From the NCBI GenBank assembly GCA_016712505.1, contig JADJQY010000002.1, positions 1-64,000 on the forward strand: DNA of 64,000 nt. Reading direction: 5' to 3'. The position numbers and the translations under genes are program-made. This DNA comes from Candidatus Eiseniibacteriota bacterium (GTDB taxonomy: Bacteria > Eisenbacteria > RBG-16-71-46 > CAIMUX01). The number at the start of each line of letters is the position of its first letter. Position 1 is the first letter of the stretch. Shown piece after piece: positions 62,309 to 64,000 of the stretch. Below the pieces are notes generated by a model. It was not told where the DNA came from, did no database searches, and saw nothing but the letters and a program-made list of their open reading frames with translations.

Positions 62309-63568
62309 ATGGGACTCTTCGGGACCTCGCCTGAGAAGAAGCTGGAAAAGGCGCGCGAGCATAGCCGGCGCGGGGAGGACTACGAGGCGCGCCTCCTCTT
62401 CGCCGACGTCCTCTCCAAGCGCGACCGTTTACATCCCACGACGCGCGAGGCGGCGGAAGCCGGACTGCTCGAGGTGCGACTCCGGATGATCGCGGCCCGG
62501 CTCGATGAGGCGGAGCGGTATCGCCTGGTCGGGGATCTCGAGACCGCGCGCGATCGTTGTCACACCGCGCTCGATCTGGCCGGGGAGGATCTCGACACGA
62601 GCGAAATTGAAGAGCGCCTGCGCCAGATCGACTCACCGAAGCGGCCGCTGCCACCGACCGCGCGGGTCGAGGACGGGGTCCAGACCGACCTGCTCACCCC
62701 GCCGGAAGACGCGCCCGATAACCTCGGCGGACTGCTCGAACTGCTCAAGCCGAAGCCGGCCCCGCCGCGCACCGATGCCGAACTGCAGGGCGACGATCCG
62801 GACGGTCTCTTCGAGCTGCACATCCAGACCCTGGGAGACGGACTCGCGGCTCGCTACCGCGGGTTCGGGCTCGACTTCCGCAATGGCTACCTTGCGCTGG
62901 TGCAGAACGCGCCCGACCGCGCCCTCGCCTGGTTCGAGCGCCTCGCGCCGGAGATCGCCGGCGATCGCTGGGTCGGGCTGGAGCGGGCCCACGCCCTGCT
63001 CCTCGCCGAGCGGTGCGACGATGCCCTCGCCCTCCTGGCCGAACTCGATCCGGGGGACGAGCCCGCCGATGCGGTCTACCTGTCCCGGCACCGGTTCCTC
63101 CGGGTGGAAGCCCTGCGGACCGCCCATCGCTACGACGAGGCGGTCGCTGCGGCCCGCGCCCTGGTCGCGACCCCCGATGTGGCCGATCCCGCCGCCGACT
63201 CCATCCTCGCCTGGACCCTGATCGAGGCCGGGCGGCATCAGGAGGCGTACGAGATGCTGGTCGCCTACCTCCGGGCCGGGTCGATCCAGGAAGAGATCCT
63301 CGTGCCGGCCGCCCAGGCCGCGGCGCTCCTCGACCGGCGCCGGGAGGCGATCCTATTGCTGGAGGGGCTCCTCCAGTCTCGCTTCCAGCGGAGCCTCGAG
63401 CGTCAGATCGAGGTCGACTTCCCGATCGAGGCCGGTCGCCGACTGCTGCAGTTCTATCTGGAGGACCGGCGCCCCTCCGACCAGGTCCGAAATCTCTGCC
63501 AGCATCTGCTCGACCACGACCATGAACAGGGCGAAATCTATCGAGAACTGCTTCTCAAGATTCGATAA
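62309..63568 (+). CDS. TPR-type repeat protein
   Basis: This 419-residue, probably cytosolic protein starts at ATG 62309 after AAAGGATCG. A short N-terminal Lys-rich segment (MGLFGTSPEKKLEKAREHSRRG) leads into TPR-like helical pairs. Examples are LLFADVLSKRDRLHPTTREAAEAGL, YLALVQNAPDRALAWFERLAP, ALLLAERCDDALALLAELDPG, RTAHRYDEAVAAARALVATPD and LIEAGRHQEAYEMLVAYLRAG. The C-terminal region has a different helical pattern (RRREAILLLEGLLQSRFQRSLE). It is probably a scaffold for another protein; the divergent neighbour is the sigma/anti-sigma fusion. No catalytic motif is visible. Confidence 0.8.
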   Translation: MGLFGTSPEKKLEKAREHSRRGEDYEARLLFADVLSKRDRLHPTTREAAEAGLLEVRLRMIAARLDEAERYRLVGDLETARDRCHTALDLAGEDLDTSEIEERLRQIDSPKRPLPPTARVEDGVQTDLLTPPEDAPDNLGGLLELLKPKPAPPRTDAELQGDDPDGLFELHIQTLGDGLAARYRGFGLDFRNGYLALVQNAPDRALAWFERLAPEIAGDRWVGLERAHALLLAERCDDALALLAELDPGDEPADAVYLSRHRFLRVEALRTAHRYDEAVAAARALVATPDVADPAADSILAWTLIEAGRHQEAYEMLVAYLRAGSIQEEILVPAAQAAALLDRRREAILLLEGLLQSRFQRSLERQIEVDFPIEAGRRLLQFYLEDRRPSDQVRNLCQHLLDHDHEQGEIYRELLLKIR

Positions 63569-63925
63569 AACCGATGGATCTGGCACGGTTTGGCAAATTT
63601 CTTGCCAGTAAGTATCGATCGCCGAGCCGCTTGGAGCTGTTCCGACCTCAGGATTCGCCCAATGGGGGAAGAATTCTAACTTGGCGAAATCGAGTGGGCT
63701 GACCTATTCTGTTAGACGTTCGATTCGTCCGGGGTTGGGGCTTCCTCCCGTCCGCAGGAGTCTGCGCCCCCTTGGACCGTCTCGATTGGAGCTGTTGGCA
63801 ACGATGGACCCGACCGAGATCCCAAGTGAAGGACGGCTCAAGTCCGCAGCAACCGAACTCGATTCCCTGTCCGCGGGAGTCGATGCGCAGCCAGAGGTAC
63901 TACATCTACGAGGAGGTCCTGCTGT
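63569..63925 (+). other. Long AT-richer intergenic leader before an exported protein
   Basis: This 357-bp stretch has no convincing gene: an 82-codon frame (63681-63929) overlaps the downstream start and lacks a ribosome-binding site. It is the longest AT-richer non-coding stretch in the window and may carry a long 5' leader for the gene at 63926. Confidence 0.5.
63589..63619 (+). promoter_or_regulatory. Candidate promoter (sigma54-like or sigma70-like) for the exported protein
   Basis: TTTGGCAAATTTCTTGCC places GG (63592-63593) and GC (63604-63605) exactly 10 nt apart, the sigma54 -24/-12 rule. The same bases also fit TTGGCA-N17-TATCGA (63590-63618). A choice is not possible by eye. The start codon is ~310 bp downstream. 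Confidence 0.3.
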
Positions 63926-64000
63926 ATGAAGAAACAGATACTGTTTCTCGCAGCATCCATGTGTCTCGGTGCCAGCGTCGCGAGCGCTGGTCCGAATGCG
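63926..64000 (+). CDS. Exported protein, N-terminal fragment (cut by window edge)
   Basis: Only 25 codons are visible. ATG 63926 follows GAGGAGG (63910-63916). MKKQILFLAASMCLGASVASAG is a textbook signal peptide with an Ala-x-Ala cleavage site. The mature protein is outside the window, so nothing can be said about its function. Confidence 0.85.
   Translation, partial: MKKQILFLAASMCLGASVASAGPNA

Noticed and set aside
63681..63929. An 82-codon gene before the last exported protein
   Set aside because: It overlaps the signal-peptide gene's start, lacks a ribosome-binding site and shows no homology.

Overview
The window is G+C-rich, densely packed bacterial DNA, probably from an uncultured Gram-negative of the FCB-like or Candidatus Eisenbacteria type. 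This placement is an inference from gene content: several secreted beta-propeller proteins with a FlgD/T9SS-like C-terminal domain, lipoproteins with lipoboxes, an alpha-2-macroglobulin/PBP1C pair, a D,D-heptose nucleotide-sugar pathway, and multicopy DUF222-HNH genes. I saw no rRNA, tRNA, CRISPR array, complete prophage or intact insertion sequence.

Layout. 1-1.4 kb: two tandem gap genes (the first cut by the window edge) and a strong terminator. 1.4-4.35 kb: DUF222-HNH locus 1, with short tandem repeats and an 18-bp near-palindrome on each side. 4-8.1 kb (minus): a large secreted propeller protein and a FecR-like membrane protein. 8.3-16.7 kb (minus): pbpC translationally coupled to a thioester-containing alpha-2-macroglobulin. 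16.9-18.7 kb: a double-TerB protein coupled to a DUF72 protein. 19-23.5 kb: a polytopic membrane protein, a threonine/serine dehydratase-type PLP enzyme and a small secreted protein. 23.6-30.8 kb: a tightly overlapping run of heptose genes (hddC, hddA, a GT4 glycosyltransferase, gmhA) ending in an internally duplicated CPBP membrane protease whose reading frame carries a one-base shift.

30.8-35.1 kb (minus) is the most system-like unexplained segment: a HTH-TPR protein with a C-terminal membrane anchor, followed by four small uncharacterised membrane proteins in one apparent operon. 35.2-37.5 kb: metG and an exported hypothetical protein. 37.8-40.4 kb: a catalytic/non-catalytic M16 peptidase pair. 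40.4-46.3 kb: a lipoprotein, a BNR-type secreted protein, prs and a DJ-1/PfpI protein. 46.3-48.9 kb: DUF222-HNH locus 2, again bracketed by the same palindrome and next to a 29-copy 9-bp tandem repeat. 48.8-53.2 kb: two more secreted proteins and a TolB-like lipoprotein. 53.2-64 kb: a possible insertion-sequence end, a membrane protein with an Arg/Gly-rich tail, argS, lemA, a frameshifted membrane phosphodiesterase, a DASS transporter, a sigma-factor/anti-sigma-like fusion with a membrane anchor, a TPR-type protein and the start of an exported protein.

Working together: the heptose, GT4 and CPBP genes look like a surface-polysaccharide unit. The alpha-2-macroglobulin/PBP1C pair couples periplasmic protease trapping to cell-wall repair. 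Four secreted proteins share a C-terminal domain ending in a conserved hydrophobic-Arg tail, which points to one dedicated export or anchoring route. Recognisable promoters follow a TTGACN / 17-18 bp / nAnnCT pattern, inferred by eye. Two single-base frame shifts, both in GC-rich tracts, are either assembly errors or recent mutations.
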